A program made the translations under genes and the position numbers. The notes below the pieces were generated by a model. The model saw only the letters and a program-made list of their open reading frames with translations, was not told the DNA's origin and ran no database searches. A stretch of DNA of 64,000 nt from Caballeronia udeis (GTDB lineage: Bacteria > Pseudomonadota > Gammaproteobacteria > Burkholderiales > Burkholderiaceae), in NCBI RefSeq assembly GCF_001544555.2, contig NZ_FCOK02000034.1:28532-92531 (forward strand), in the 5' to 3' direction. Each line of letters begins with the position of its first letter. The stretch's first letter is position 1. This document shows positions 7,836 to 17,557 of the stretch, one piece after another.

Positions 7836-9767
7836 ATGGGACTACATGCACCCGCTGCAACCGGCGCTGAGAACGTCGGCGAGCCCCAGCCGCACCGGCC
7901 GGCAGTATATGGCCTGGCGCTGGCTGCCCTTGGCGTGGTTTATGGCGACATAGGCACGAGTCCGCTGTACACCCTGCAGACAGTCTTCGATCCCGCCAAC
8001 GGGTTGAAGCTGGAACCGGCCAATGTGATCGGCATTGTCTCGCTGATCTTCTGGTCGCTGACGGTGGTCGTTTCGCTCAAGTACGTGACGCTCATCCTGC
8101 GTGCGAACAACCACGGCGAGGGCGGGATCATGGCGCTGCTGGCGCTTGCCGCGTCGTCGGTGGCGAGTCGTCCGCGACTCCGTCATGTCCTGCTGGCCGT
8201 CGGTGTGATGGGCGCGGCGCTGTTTTACGGCGATGGCGTGATTACGCCCGCCATCTCGGTGCTGAGTGCCGTTGAAGGGTTGCAGGTCGCAACGCCGCTG
8301 CTCAAGCCCTATGTCATCCCCATTACGCTGGCCGCGCTGATCACGTTGTTCATGATGCAAAAGCACGGGACGTCCGGCATTGGCGCGGTGTTCGGGCCGA
8401 TCATGGTGGTGTGGTTCATTGTGCTGGCCGGGGCGGGGCTCATTCAGATCATGAATGCGCCGCATATCCTGGTCTCGCTCAATCCGCTCGCGGGGCTGGC
8501 ATTCTGCCTGCATCACCGGTGGTTGGCGTTCGTTGCGCTGGGGGCCGTCGTGCTCTCGCTGACCGGGGCGGAGGCGCTATATGCCGACATGGGGCATTTC
8601 GGCACGCAGCCGATCCGGCTCACGTGGTTCGGCCTGGTATTCCCGGCGCTCGCATTGAATTACCTGGGTCAGGGCGCGCTGTTGCTGGCCGATCCGTCCG
8701 CCGTGCAAAATCCGTTTTATCGATTGTTCCCGGTATGGTCGCTTTATCCCATGGTGGTGTTGTCGACGATAGCCACGGTGATCGCCTCGCAAGCCGTGAT
8801 TTCAGGCACCTATTCGATGACCAAGCAGGCCATGCAACTAGGCTTCCTGCCGCGTATGAACGTGGTGTACACGTCGGCGAAGGAGATAGGGCAGATCTAC
8901 GTTCCGGGCATCAACTGGACCTTGCTGGTCGCCGTGGTGGCGGCGGTGATCGGCTTCGGTTCATCGACTGCACTGGGGTCGGCCTACGGTATTGCCGTTA
9001 CCGGCACCATGCTCATCACGACCATGCTCACGTTTTTCGTGGTGCGTTATGCGTGGCATTACAACTGGTTTCTGTGCGTGGGTGCCACGGTATTTTTCTT
9101 TGTGATCGACGCTACATTCTTCTCGGCCAATCTGCTCAAGATCACGCAGGGCGGCTGGTTCCCGCTCGCTATCGGGTTGCTCATGTTTGCCGTCATGACC
9201 ACCTGGGGACGTGGATGGGAAATCATGCTGGGGGAAGCCAAGGTACGGGCCGGGACTACACCGCTGAAGCCGTTCCTTGAAGGGCTGCTGGCGCGCTCGC
9301 CGGTGCGGGTCAGCGGGACGGCGATTTTCCTCTCGCCCGATCCCAATGGCGTGCCGCATGCGCTCCTGAACAACCTCATGCATAACCAGGTACTGCACCG
9401 GCGAGTGGTGTTCCTGACGGTGGCGAACAAGGAGGTTCCGTGGGTTCCGGAGCGCCAGCGGGTGTCGGTGCGATTGCTGTGCAGCGACTGCTATCACATC
9501 ACGATCTCATACGGCTTCAAGGACGAGGTCAACTTGCCGCGCGCCCTTGAAGCATGCAAGGCACACGGCCTTGTGTTCGAGCAGTCGGAGACGTCCTACT
9601 TCCTGAGCCGAGCGACCGTGATACCCAAGCAAGAGAGGGAACGGTGCATGGCGCTGTGGCGAGAGCGATTGTTCGGCGTGATGCTCCACAACGTCGGCAA
9701 CGTTTCTGCGTATCTCAAGTTGCCGACTAACCGCGTGGTTGAATTCGGATCAAAGGTGGAGATTTAA
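7836..9767 (+). CDS. kup: Kup potassium:proton symporter
   Basis: Complete 643-residue Kup permease importing K+ with H+ across the inner membrane. The cytoplasmic N-terminus is followed by the signature LALAALGVVYGDIGTSPLYT (about residues 30-49), then about 12 transmembrane helices (to about 450) including GDGVITPAISVLSAVEG and AEALYADMGHFG, and a C-terminal cytoplasmic domain of about 190 residues ending VEFGSKVEI. GGAGGAG sits 4-6 bases before the ATG. It is the second kup within 8 kb; the partial copy at 1-1715 is a paralogue. A long perfect hairpin follows at 9787-9823. Confidence 0.97.
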   Translation: MGLHAPAATGAENVGEPQPHRPAVYGLALAALGVVYGDIGTSPLYTLQTVFDPANGLKLEPANVIGIVSLIFWSLTVVVSLKYVTLILRANNHGEGGIMALLALAASSVASRPRLRHVLLAVGVMGAALFYGDGVITPAISVLSAVEGLQVATPLLKPYVIPITLAALITLFMMQKHGTSGIGAVFGPIMVVWFIVLAGAGLIQIMNAPHILVSLNPLAGLAFCLHHRWLAFVALGAVVLSLTGAEALYADMGHFGTQPIRLTWFGLVFPALALNYLGQGALLLADPSAVQNPFYRLFPVWSLYPMVVLSTIATVIASQAVISGTYSMTKQAMQLGFLPRMNVVYTSAKEIGQIYVPGINWTLLVAVVAAVIGFGSSTALGSAYGIAVTGTMLITTMLTFFVVRYAWHYNWFLCVGATVFFFVIDATFFSANLLKITQGGWFPLAIGLLMFAVMTTWGRGWEIMLGEAKVRAGTTPLKPFLEGLLARSPVRVSGTAIFLSPDPNGVPHALLNNLMHNQVLHRRVVFLTVANKEVPWVPERQRVSVRLLCSDCYHITISYGFKDEVNLPRALEACKAHGLVFEQSETSYFLSRATVIPKQERERCMALWRERLFGVMLHNVGNVSAYLKLPTNRVVEFGSKVEI

Positions 9768-9786
9768 GGTTCGGATGCTTAATTAT

Positions 9787-9823
9787 CTGCTGGCCGCCTC
9801 GCAAACAGCGAGGCGGCCAGCAG
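9787..9823. terminator. 16-bp perfect hairpin between convergent genes
   Basis: A 16-bp stem (9787-9802 pairing with 9808-9823) with an AAACA loop lies between the stop of kup (9767) and the stop of the 5-oxoprolinase gene (9827). It lacks a U-run in either direction, but its length and position between convergent stops suggest a shared bidirectional terminator or 3'-end stabiliser. Confidence 0.65.
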
Positions 9824-9826
9824 ACT

Positions 9827-12800
9827 TCACCGCTCTTCGCCGTAGCCACCACCACCTGGCGTCTGGATGACAAAGACATCGTCGGGATTCATCTGCGCCT
9901 GATGGTGCGCGCCGAAGGTTTCATGCCCGGTCCCGCCCGCTCGTTCGACCCAGTTCACCCCGAGCGCACCCGGCTTGCCGCCCGCGAGTCCGAACGGTGC
10001 GACACGACGCCGGTTGGACAGGATCACGGCGGTCATGGGCGCGAGGAAACGTACCCGCCGTTCGGTGCCGTCGCCGCCCGCATGCAGCCCCGCACCACCG
10101 CTGCCGCGCCGGATGCGGAAGTCGTCCAGACGTACCGGAAAGCGCCACTCGAGCACCTCCGGGTCGGTCAGGCGCGAGTTCGTCATGTGCGTCTGGACCG
10201 CGCTGCAACCATCAAATACGGGGCCGGCGCCTGCGCCGCCGCAGATGGTCTCGTAGTACTGGAACTGCTCGTTGCCGAAGGTGAAGTTGTTCATCGTGCC
10301 CTGTGCCCCGGCCATTACGCCGAGCGCACCGTAGAGGGCGTCGGTGACGACCTGCGAGGTCTCGACATTGCCCGCCACCACCGCTGCCGGATAGTGCGGG
10401 TTGAGCATCGATCCCGCCGGAATGCGGATCTCCAGCGGCTTCAGGCAGCCGGCATTAAGCGGGATATCGTCGTCTACCAGCGTGCGGAACACATACAGCA
10501 CCGCTGCCTTGCAGATCGCCGATGGCGCGTTGTAGTTGTTCGGCTGCTGCGCGCTCGTGCCCTCGAAGTCGATCACGGCCGATCGCGTTTCGTGGTTGAT
10601 CGATACCGCCACCACGATCTTCGCGCCGTCGTCGAGCGCATATTCGAAGCGGCCGTCCTTCAATACCGAAAGCGTCCGCCGCACGACTTCTTCCGCGTTG
10701 TCCTGCACGTGCCGCATATAAGCGCGCACGACATCCAGGCCGAACTGCCCGCACATGCGTTCAAGCTCCTGCGCGCCCTTCGTGCAGGCGGCGACTTGCG
10801 CGCGCAGGTCGGCCAGGTTCTGCTCGACGTTGCGCACCGGATACGGGCCGGAGGTCAGCAGGCCGCGTATTTCATGGTCGAGAAAACGCCCTTGCGCCAC
10901 GAGTTGAATGTTGTCGAGCAACACGCCTTCCTGGTCCACGTGCGTGGAGTCGGGCGGCATGGAGCCGGGCGTGATGCCGCCGATATCCGCATGATGTCCG
11001 CGCGCCGCCACATAGAATGTCGGCGTGGGACTGGCATCGACGAACACCGGCATGATGACGGTCACGTCCGGCAGATGCGTGCCGCCCGCGTACGGCGCAT
11101 TGAGGACGTAGACATCGCCGGCTTGCATGGTGCCCGCACGCCGGTCGATGATCGTTTGCACGCTTTCGCCCATCGATCCAAGATGCACCGGCATATGCGG
11201 CGCGTTGGCGATCAGGTTGCCGCCGGTGTCGAAGAGCGCGCACGAAAAGTCGAGACGTTCCTTGATATTCACCGAGTACGACGTGTTCGCCAGCGTCACG
11301 CCCATCTGTTCGGCAATCGACATGAACAGGTTGTTGAACACCTCAAGCAGCACAGGGTCCGCTTGCGTACCGGCAGCATGACGATTGACGAGCGCGGTCG
11401 TGCGTTCAACCACGAGATGGTTGTGCCTGCTCACCACGACTTGCCAGCCCGGTTCGACCACCGTTGTCCCGGTGCGCTCGTTGACGATCGCCGGGCCGTC
11501 GATACGCGCGCCGGGCGCCAGTGCATCGCGATCGAAGACAGGGGTATCGCGCCACTCGCCGCCCGAGAAAATGCGCGTGGTCGCAAGCGCTTCCGGATTC
11601 ACCGATGCCTGCTCGGCCAGCGGCCATTGTTCGTCTTCAGCGTCCTGCGTGCGGCCGATAGCTTCGACCGCGACGGCTTCGATGATCAGCGTCTTGTTTG
11701 GCATGAGAAAGCCATAACGCGCGCGATACAAGCGCTCGAACGTGTCCGTGATCTTCGCCGCTTCCGTCGAGAAGTCGATTTCGAGCGCAGTGTCCGTGCC
11801 GTCGTATTTGATATGCAGCGTGCGCCGCAACGCGATGTTGCCGACAGGAATGCGTTGCTCGGCGACTTCGTTTCGCGCTGCCGTTTCAAGCGGTTCGAAC
11901 GTGTGATCGCAAGCGGTGAGCGCTGCGCGGTCGAGCGGCGTTTCAAGCGCCTGTTGCCGCAGTGCGCGGACATCGGCGAGACCCATGCCGTACGCCGACA
12001 GCACGCCCGCCAGCGGATGGATGAACACACGGGTCATGCCAAGTGCGTCCGCGACCAGGCACGCATGCTGACCGCCCGCGCCGCCAAAACACGCGAGCGT
12101 GTAGTGGGTCACATCGTAGCCGCGCTGTACGGAGATCTGCTTGATCGCGTTCGCCATGTTTTCCACCGCGATCTTCAGGAACCCTTCCGCAATTTCTTCG
12201 GGCGTTCGCGCGACGCCGGTTGCGTCTTCCATTGCCGCCGCCACTTCGGCGAACTTGCGTTGCACGACGTCGGCGTCGAGCGGCAGGTCGCCGTTCGGCC
12301 CGAATACGCGCGGGAACCAGCGCGCGCTGATCTTGCCGGTCATCACGTTGCAGTCCGTCACCGTCAGCGGGCCGCCGCGCCGGTACGAAGCCGGTCCGGG
12401 ATTCGCCCCCGCGCTCTGCGGGCCGACGCGAAAACGCGCACCGTCGAAGCTGCAGATCGAACCGCCGCCCGCTGCGACCGTGTGGATCTTCATCATCGGT
12501 GCACGGATGCGAACGCCTGCCACTTCGGTGGCGAACTCGCGCTCGTATTCACCGGCGTAGTGCGTCACGTCGGTCGATGTACCGCCCATGTCAAAGCCGA
12601 TGATCTTGTCAAAACCTGCGAGCTTGGACACCTGTGCCGCCCCCACGATGCCGCTGGCCGGTCCCGACAGGATCGCGTCCTTGCCCTGGAAACGGTGGGC
12701 GTCGGTGAGGCCGCCATTGCTCTGCATGAACTGCAGCGGCACCGCGCCGAGGTCGGCTTCAACCTGCCCTACGTAACGGCGCAGGATGGGGGAGAGGTAT

Positions 12801-13468
12801 GCATCGACCACCGTGGTGTCGCCGCGCGATACCAGCTTCATCAGCGGGCTGACTTCGTGACTGACCGAGATCTGCGCAAAACCAATTTGTTCCGCAAGCT
12901 CCTTGAGCTTTTGTTCATGCGCGGTGTAACGGTAGCCATGCATCAGCACGATTGCGCAGGAACGGATGCCGTTATCGAAGGCGCATTGCAACGCCTGGCG
13001 GGCCTGTTCGACGTCGAGTTCCCGCACGACTTCGCCACGCGCGCCAATCCGTTCATCGATCTCGACAACTTGCTCGTACAGCAGCGTGGGCAATTCGATC
13101 TGCCGCACGAACAGCTTCGGCCGGCTTTGATAGGCGATGCGCAGTGCATCGGCGAAGCCTTTCGTGATCGCGAGCACCGTTGGCGCCCCCTTGCGTTCAA
13201 GCAGCGCGTTGGTCGCGACCGTGGTGCCCATGCGCACGCTGTCGATCAGTTCGGCCGGCACGGCTTCATGGCTTGCGATACCCAGTAACTCGCGGATGCC
13301 ATGCACGGCGGCGTCGCGATATCGCTCGGGGTTCTCCGACAATACCTTGTGCGTGACGATACGGCCGTCGGGGCGGCGCGCGACGATGTCGGTGAAGGTG
13401 CCTCCGCGGTCGATCCAGAATTGCCAGCGGCGGTCGTGAGGGACGGGGGTGGAAACAGCCTGCGTCAT
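9827..13468 (-). CDS. oplAH: ATP-dependent 5-oxoprolinase / hydantoinase A-B fusion
   Basis: A 1213-residue fusion of hydantoinase-A-like and hydantoinase-B-like halves, the length and order of 5-oxoprolinase, which opens 5-oxoproline (pyroglutamate) to glutamate using ATP. The HyuA half (about 1-680) has the sugar-kinase/HSP70-like ATP motifs WIDRGGTFTDIV near residue 18 and GFDMGGTSTDVTHY near 290. The HyuB half (from about 705) begins DPVLLEVFNNLFMSIAEQMG and contains NIKERLDFSCALFD and NAPHMPVHLGSMGE. It ends QTPGGGGYGEER, the normal family end. It is third in a minus-strand operon after the cyclase-like protein and MFS carrier (27-bp gap). Related N-methylhydantoinases share the fold, so the substrate is inferred. 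Confidence 0.9.
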   Translation of the reverse strand: MTQAVSTPVPHDRRWQFWIDRGGTFTDIVARRPDGRIVTHKVLSENPERYRDAAVHGIRELLGIASHEAVPAELIDSVRMGTTVATNALLERKGAPTVLAITKGFADALRIAYQSRPKLFVRQIELPTLLYEQVVEIDERIGARGEVVRELDVEQARQALQCAFDNGIRSCAIVLMHGYRYTAHEQKLKELAEQIGFAQISVSHEVSPLMKLVSRGDTTVVDAYLSPILRRYVGQVEADLGAVPLQFMQSNGGLTDAHRFQGKDAILSGPASGIVGAAQVSKLAGFDKIIGFDMGGTSTDVTHYAGEYEREFATEVAGVRIRAPMMKIHTVAAGGGSICSFDGARFRVGPQSAGANPGPASYRRGGPLTVTDCNVMTGKISARWFPRVFGPNGDLPLDADVVQRKFAEVAAAMEDATGVARTPEEIAEGFLKIAVENMANAIKQISVQRGYDVTHYTLACFGGAGGQHACLVADALGMTRVFIHPLAGVLSAYGMGLADVRALRQQALETPLDRAALTACDHTFEPLETAARNEVAEQRIPVGNIALRRTLHIKYDGTDTALEIDFSTEAAKITDTFERLYRARYGFLMPNKTLIIEAVAVEAIGRTQDAEDEQWPLAEQASVNPEALATTRIFSGGEWRDTPVFDRDALAPGARIDGPAIVNERTGTTVVEPGWQVVVSRHNHLVVERTTALVNRHAAGTQADPVLLEVFNNLFMSIAEQMGVTLANTSYSVNIKERLDFSCALFDTGGNLIANAPHMPVHLGSMGESVQTIIDRRAGTMQAGDVYVLNAPYAGGTHLPDVTVIMPVFVDASPTPTFYVAARGHHADIGGITPGSMPPDSTHVDQEGVLLDNIQLVAQGRFLDHEIRGLLTSGPYPVRNVEQNLADLRAQVAACTKGAQELERMCGQFGLDVVRAYMRHVQDNAEEVVRRTLSVLKDGRFEYALDDGAKIVVAVSINHETRSAVIDFEGTSAQQPNNYNAPSAICKAAVLYVFRTLVDDDIPLNAGCLKPLEIRIPAGSMLNPHYPAAVVAGNVETSQVVTDALYGALGVMAGAQGTMNNFTFGNEQFQYYETICGGAGAGPVFDGCSAVQTHMTNSRLTDPEVLEWRFPVRLDDFRIRRGSGGAGLHAGGDGTERRVRFLAPMTAVILSNRRRVAPFGLAGGKPGALGVNWVERAGGTGHETFGAHHQAQMNPDDVFVIQTPGGGGYGEER

Positions 13469-13495
13469 GAGAGTGGTCCGATTACAAAGGATAAC

Positions 13496-14800
13496 TTAGG
13501 AGGTAAGCCTGGCGCCGCGCGTTTCCGGCAGCGTCAGCGCCGCAAGAATCACTACGCCGTAAGCCGCTGCCGCGAAGGTCCCAATCGCGATGCCCAGGGA
13601 CATTTTCTGCGCGACAAAACCGATCAGAAATGGAAACGTGGCGCCGACCGCACGACCGAAGTTGTAGCAAAAGCCCTGACCGGAACCGCGTATGCGGGTG
13701 GGGAACAGTTCGGTCATGAATGCGCCCATGCCGGCAAAGATACCCGATGCAAAAAAGCCGAGCGGAAAGCCGAGGATCAGAAGCATGGTGTTGCTCATCG
13801 GCACACGGGTATAGACCAGCGCGATGACCATGGAAGCCAGCGAGAACACGATGAAGTTTAGCCGCCTGCCGAAGCGGTCGCTGAGAAATGCACCGCACAG
13901 GTACCCCGCATACGATCCGGCGATCACCACGGCGAGATAACCGCCTGTGCCGACCACGCTAAGGTGCTGCTCGGTCTTCAGGTAGGTCGGCAGCCACGTG
14001 GTGATGGCGTAATAGCCGCCTTGCGTGCCGGTCGCGAGAATTGCTGTGCGCAGCGTGGTGAACCAGATGCCGGGGCCGAAGATTTCGAGGAACGAGCTGC
14101 GGTCGTTGCTTTCAAGCTCGCGTTGTTTCTGCTGCTTGTGGACTTCAGGTTCATCGACCAGACGGCGGATCAGGATCACGAATGGCGCGGGCAAGATGCC
14201 GAGCGCGAACAGTGCCCGCCACGCAATGTCGCCGGGGAGGAACGAAAACACCAGCGTATAGAGACCGGCGGCGACGGCCCAGCCGATTGCCCAGCCTGCC
14301 TGCACCATGCCCACGGCCTTGCCGCGATCGCGCGGCCGGATGACCTCGCCGATCAGCACCGCACCTGCGGTCCACTCGCCGCCGAAGCCGAAGCCCATCA
14401 AGCCACGAGCGACCAGCAACTGCGTGTAGTTCTGGGCGAACGCGCAGACGAGCGTGAAAAACGCAAACCAGAGGATGGTGATCTGCAGCGTTTTCACGCG
14501 GCCGATGCGATCCGACAGAATGCCCGCCACCCAACCGCCCAGTGCTGAGGTCAGCAGCGTTACTGTGCCGATCAATCCGGCCTCGCCCTTGCTCAAGCCC
14601 CAGGTTGCTATCAGCGTAGGGATTACGAAGCTCAGGAACTGCGTGTCCATGGCGTCGAGTCCATAGCCTATCTTGCAGCTCCAGAACGCGCGCTTCTCGC
14701 TTGGGGTGGTGTGTTTGTACCAGCCGAACATGCCGCTGCTGGCGGGTTCGTCGGGCAGCGCTTCAACCTGCGTGCTCGCATAGCGTGCTTCAGTAGTCAT
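13496..14800 (-). CDS. MFS transporter (sugar/aromatic-acid symporter type)
   Basis: A 434-residue major facilitator with 12 predicted helices. The motif GILSDRIGRVKTLQ after helix 2 is the MFS loop 2-3 signature, and a related loop (CGAFLSDRFGRRLNF) follows helix 8. The first helix region, GLDAMDTQFLSFVIPTL, resembles carboxylate symporters of the AAHS/MHS type (substrate-binding Asp in helix 1). GAGAG lies 4 bases before the ATG. It sits between the D-glutamate cyclase-like gene (28 bp upstream) and 5-oxoprolinase (27 bp downstream), so import of D-glutamate, 5-oxoproline or a related acid is a reasonable inference. Confidence 0.88.
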   Translation of the reverse strand: MTTEARYASTQVEALPDEPASSGMFGWYKHTTPSEKRAFWSCKIGYGLDAMDTQFLSFVIPTLIATWGLSKGEAGLIGTVTLLTSALGGWVAGILSDRIGRVKTLQITILWFAFFTLVCAFAQNYTQLLVARGLMGFGFGGEWTAGAVLIGEVIRPRDRGKAVGMVQAGWAIGWAVAAGLYTLVFSFLPGDIAWRALFALGILPAPFVILIRRLVDEPEVHKQQKQRELESNDRSSFLEIFGPGIWFTTLRTAILATGTQGGYYAITTWLPTYLKTEQHLSVVGTGGYLAVVIAGSYAGYLCGAFLSDRFGRRLNFIVFSLASMVIALVYTRVPMSNTMLLILGFPLGFFASGIFAGMGAFMTELFPTRIRGSGQGFCYNFGRAVGATFPFLIGFVAQKMSLGIAIGTFAAAAYGVVILAALTLPETRGARLTS

Positions 14801-14828
14801 GTTCTCTCCAGGGTTCGTGAGCGTGCGC

Positions 14829-15599
14829 TCAGAGCACAGCGAGCGATGAGTTGGGGATGTCGGTCATGAGCATGTGACCCGGCCGATGCGCAATCGCGAA
14901 CGGCAACCGGGCGCTTTCGATCGCGCTTTGCGGCGTCACGCCGCACGCCCAGAACACGGGTATCTCATGTTCGTGAATGGAAACCGGTTGACCGTAGTCG
15001 GGCTGCATCAGATCTTCAATACCCAGCACTGCCGGGCTGCCCAGATGCACTGGCGCACCGTGCACGGAAGGGAACCGGCTCGTGATCTGGACAGCGCGCA
15101 CCGCATGCGCACCGCTCATGGGACGCATGGAGACGACCAGCCTGCCGCCAAACGGCCCAGCCGCCTGATTCGTAATATTCGTGCGGAACATCGGCACATT
15201 GACGCCTTCATCCACATGCCGCAACGGGATGCGTTCGCGCGCCAGCATCTGTTCGAATGAAAACGAGCACCCTATGGCGAACACCACCAGATCATCGCGC
15301 CAGAGTTCGACGATATCGTCGGGTTGCTCGCACAGCACGCCGTCGCGATACACGTTGTAGCCGGGAACGTCGGTGCGGATATCGAGGTCGCGGCCCAGCG
15401 CCGGCACGTTCCACTGGCCCGGTTCGCCTACGCCCAGCAGCGGGCACGCCTTGGGGTTTCGCACGCAAAAACGCAGGAAATCCTCTGCATAAACGCTTGG
15501 GATGATGGCGAGATTGGCTTGCGCGAACTCGCCGCAGTGACCGGCCGTGGGACCGGTAAAACGCTTGCTGCGGACTTGCTGGCGGAAAAGGTGCGGCAT
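14829..15599 (-). CDS. DUF1445 family putative hydro-lyase / D-glutamate cyclase-like
   Basis: A 256-residue protein of the DUF1445 (YcsI, D-glutamate cyclase) family; motifs include PLLGVGEPG, DIRTDVPGYNVYRDG, VFAIGCSFSFEQML, PMFRTNI, VSMRPM and CGVTPQSAI. Some family members convert D-glutamate to 5-oxo-D-proline; others are listed as putative hydro-lyases. Being the first gene of an operon ending in 5-oxoprolinase favours the D-glutamate/5-oxoproline role, but its true reaction is inferred. GAGG lies about 10 bases before the ATG. The adjacent 400-bp upstream region separates it from the divergent chemoreceptor gene. Confidence 0.87.
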   Translation of the reverse strand: MPHLFRQQVRSKRFTGPTAGHCGEFAQANLAIIPSVYAEDFLRFCVRNPKACPLLGVGEPGQWNVPALGRDLDIRTDVPGYNVYRDGVLCEQPDDIVELWRDDLVVFAIGCSFSFEQMLARERIPLRHVDEGVNVPMFRTNITNQAAGPFGGRLVVSMRPMSGAHAVRAVQITSRFPSVHGAPVHLGSPAVLGIEDLMQPDYGQPVSIHEHEIPVFWACGVTPQSAIESARLPFAIAHRPGHMLMTDIPNSSLAVL

Positions 15600-16000
15600 G
15601 GTTCAGGTCCCTCACGAATGCAATGAAATGGCGACGAAACAAGTGACGAGATGCAGGTTAGGGCCGCAAAAAAAGTGGCGCCAGCGAGTTATTCCGCTCG
15701 CATGCGTTAAGATTTTCTTAACGGTTTCGTGCGGGTTTTCACGTAGCGGACTTGGCGCCCGCAGTCGAATGAACGGGTGCCGAGCGAGGCTGCAGGCCTT
15801 TGTGCACGGTGTTTTAACGCGCGGACGCAGGCGCGCCGAAGCACATGGGCTGCTCAGGAACATCCTGGAAAAAACATCGATTACGCAGGCGCACTTTTTT
15901 GGCGGAGTTAATAATTCCTCCGGGCTGCCGTTAAGCGAAAGAGCGGGCTCGTTCTCCCGCGCCTCTCCTGACCGCAGTTCCTTTCAACTGGAAAACAAAA
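15600..16000. other. Intergenic region upstream of the chemoreceptor gene
   Basis: About 400 bases between divergent genes. It holds a perfect inverted repeat at 15715-15733 and otherwise nothing I can name. I looked for a sigma-28 (TAAAG-N-GCCGATAA) promoter before the chemoreceptor and did not find one. Confidence 0.45.
15715..15733. promoter_or_regulatory. Inverted repeat, candidate operator
   Basis: CGTTAAGA-TTT-TCTTAACG, a perfect 8-bp inverted repeat about 115 bp upstream of the DUF1445 start and 270 bp upstream of the chemoreceptor start. The AT-rich dyad has a LysR-box-like T-N11-A spacing and could bind the LysR protein encoded at 17554, but this is inference. Confidence 0.4.
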
Positions 16001-17557
16001 ATGAACCGTCTGTCCTTGCGCCAGAAGTTATGGATGCCGCTGATTCTTTCGTGGTTCGGCCTTCTTACGCTGACTGTCTGGCACGCATACCAGACGCGTG
16101 ACCTGCAATTGTCCGAGCGTCACCGCGACCTGGGCGACATTGTCTCGATGTCGTATTCAATCGCCGCCGGCCTCGACAAGCTCGCGCAGAGCGGCAAGAT
16201 GTCCGTCGATGCCGCGAAGCAGGAAGCTATCGCGCGAATCGGCGACCTGCGGTACGACGGCGGCGGTTACGTGACGATTGTCGGGTCGAACTCGGTCATG
16301 ATCATGCATCCGATCAGCCCGAAACTGGACGGCAAGGACATGTCGGACTGGAAGGACGCCAAGGGCAATTCGCTCTACAAGGCTATTGCCGCGGCCGGCA
16401 GTTCCGCGGAAGGCGGAGGGTTCCTCGAATACTGGTGGCCGAAGCCGGGCGAGACCGAACCGAGCTCAAAGCTGGGTTATACGAAACGCTATAAACCTTG
16501 GGACTGGGACATGATCGCCGGTACGTACCAGGACGATATCCAGGCCGCGTTCTATCGCACGCTCCTGCATTCGCTCCTGATGCTGTTCGTGCTCGGCGCG
16601 GCCATTTCGCTGTTTGCGTCGCTGGCAATCAAGAGCGTGAGCCGCTCGCTTGGCGGTGAACCCGCTGCTGCTGCACACCTTGCGCGGCAGATTGCATCGG
16701 GCGACCTGACGGGGCGCATCGACGTAACGGCCGGCGACACGCAGAGCGTCTTCTCGGCGATTGCCCATACGCGCGACAGCCTGGCGGGCACGGTGTCGCG
16801 CGTGAAGGACGCCGCCGACGCCATCAAGCTTGCCGCAGCGGAAATTGCCAGCGGCAACGCGGACCTGTCGAGCCGCACCGAGCAGCAGGCAGCGGCGCTG
16901 CAGGAGACCGCGGCGGCCATGGACGAGATCACGTCCACGGTCCGCGCGAACGCCGACAATGCGTCGCAAGCAAGTCAGGTGGCGGCCAGCGCGTCGGCGC
17001 AAGCGCTGCGAGGCGGTAGCGTGGTGGACGATGTGGTCGAGAACGTGCGCGCGATTGCCACCAGTTCGAAGCAGGTCGCCGAGATCACGGCGGTGATCGA
17101 CGGCATTGCGTTCCAGACAAATATTCTCGCGCTGAACGCGGCGGTTGAAGCCGCGCGCGCCGGTGAAAACGGCCGCGGTTTTGCGGTGGTGGCGGGCGAA
17201 GTGCGCAGCCTCGCGCAACGCAGCGCGGCGGCGGCAAAGGAGATCCGCGTGCTGGTCGACACGTCGCTGACGCAGATCGAAAGCGGTGCGGGGCTCGCCG
17301 AAAACGCGGGCAAGGCCATGGCCGATATCGTCACGGCAGTCAAACGCGTGACAACCATTGTGGAAGACATTGCTACTGCGTCGAACCAGCAAAGCGTGGG
17401 GATTGAAGAGGTCAACCGGGCGATCGCACAGATGGACGGCACCACGCAGCAGAACGCGGCGCTGGTCGAGCAGGCCGCGGCTGCGGCGAGTTCGATGAAC
17501 GACCAGGCGCTGCGCCTGGGTGACGCCATGCAGTCGTTCCGGCTGACGCCTGCATGA
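16001..17557 (+). CDS. Methyl-accepting chemotaxis protein with single-Cache sensor
   Basis: A 518-residue transmembrane chemoreceptor: TM1 at about residues 10-28, a periplasmic sCache_2 sensor at about 30-185 (RIGDLRYDGGGYVTIVGSN, MIMHPISPKLDGKDM and YTKRYKPWDWDMIAGTYQDDI are typical), TM2 at about 187-210, HAMP to about 265, then the signalling domain with the CheA/CheW hairpin tip (NGRGFAVVAGEVRSLAQRS, about 388-406). There is no C-terminal NWETF-type CheR/CheB tether; it ends FRLTPA. sCache_2 receptors commonly detect small organic acids. Its TGA overlaps the ATG of the next gene (ATGA), so it is translationally coupled to a LysR regulator. Confidence 0.95.
   Translation: MNRLSLRQKLWMPLILSWFGLLTLTVWHAYQTRDLQLSERHRDLGDIVSMSYSIAAGLDKLAQSGKMSVDAAKQEAIARIGDLRYDGGGYVTIVGSNSVMIMHPISPKLDGKDMSDWKDAKGNSLYKAIAAAGSSAEGGGFLEYWWPKPGETEPSSKLGYTKRYKPWDWDMIAGTYQDDIQAAFYRTLLHSLLMLFVLGAAISLFASLAIKSVSRSLGGEPAAAAHLARQIASGDLTGRIDVTAGDTQSVFSAIAHTRDSLAGTVSRVKDAADAIKLAAAEIASGNADLSSRTEQQAAALQETAAAMDEITSTVRANADNASQASQVAASASAQALRGGSVVDDVVENVRAIATSSKQVAEITAVIDGIAFQTNILALNAAVEAARAGENGRGFAVVAGEVRSLAQRSAAAAKEIRVLVDTSLTQIESGAGLAENAGKAMADIVTAVKRVTTIVEDIATASNQQSVGIEEVNRAIAQMDGTTQQNAALVEQAAAAASSMNDQALRLGDAMQSFRLTPA

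Noticed and set aside
9902..13288. Uninterrupted 1128-codon frame antisense to the 5-oxoprolinase gene
   Set aside because: Its translation is rich in Arg, His and Ala with no domain or start signal, as expected from the GC-rich complement of a real gene.
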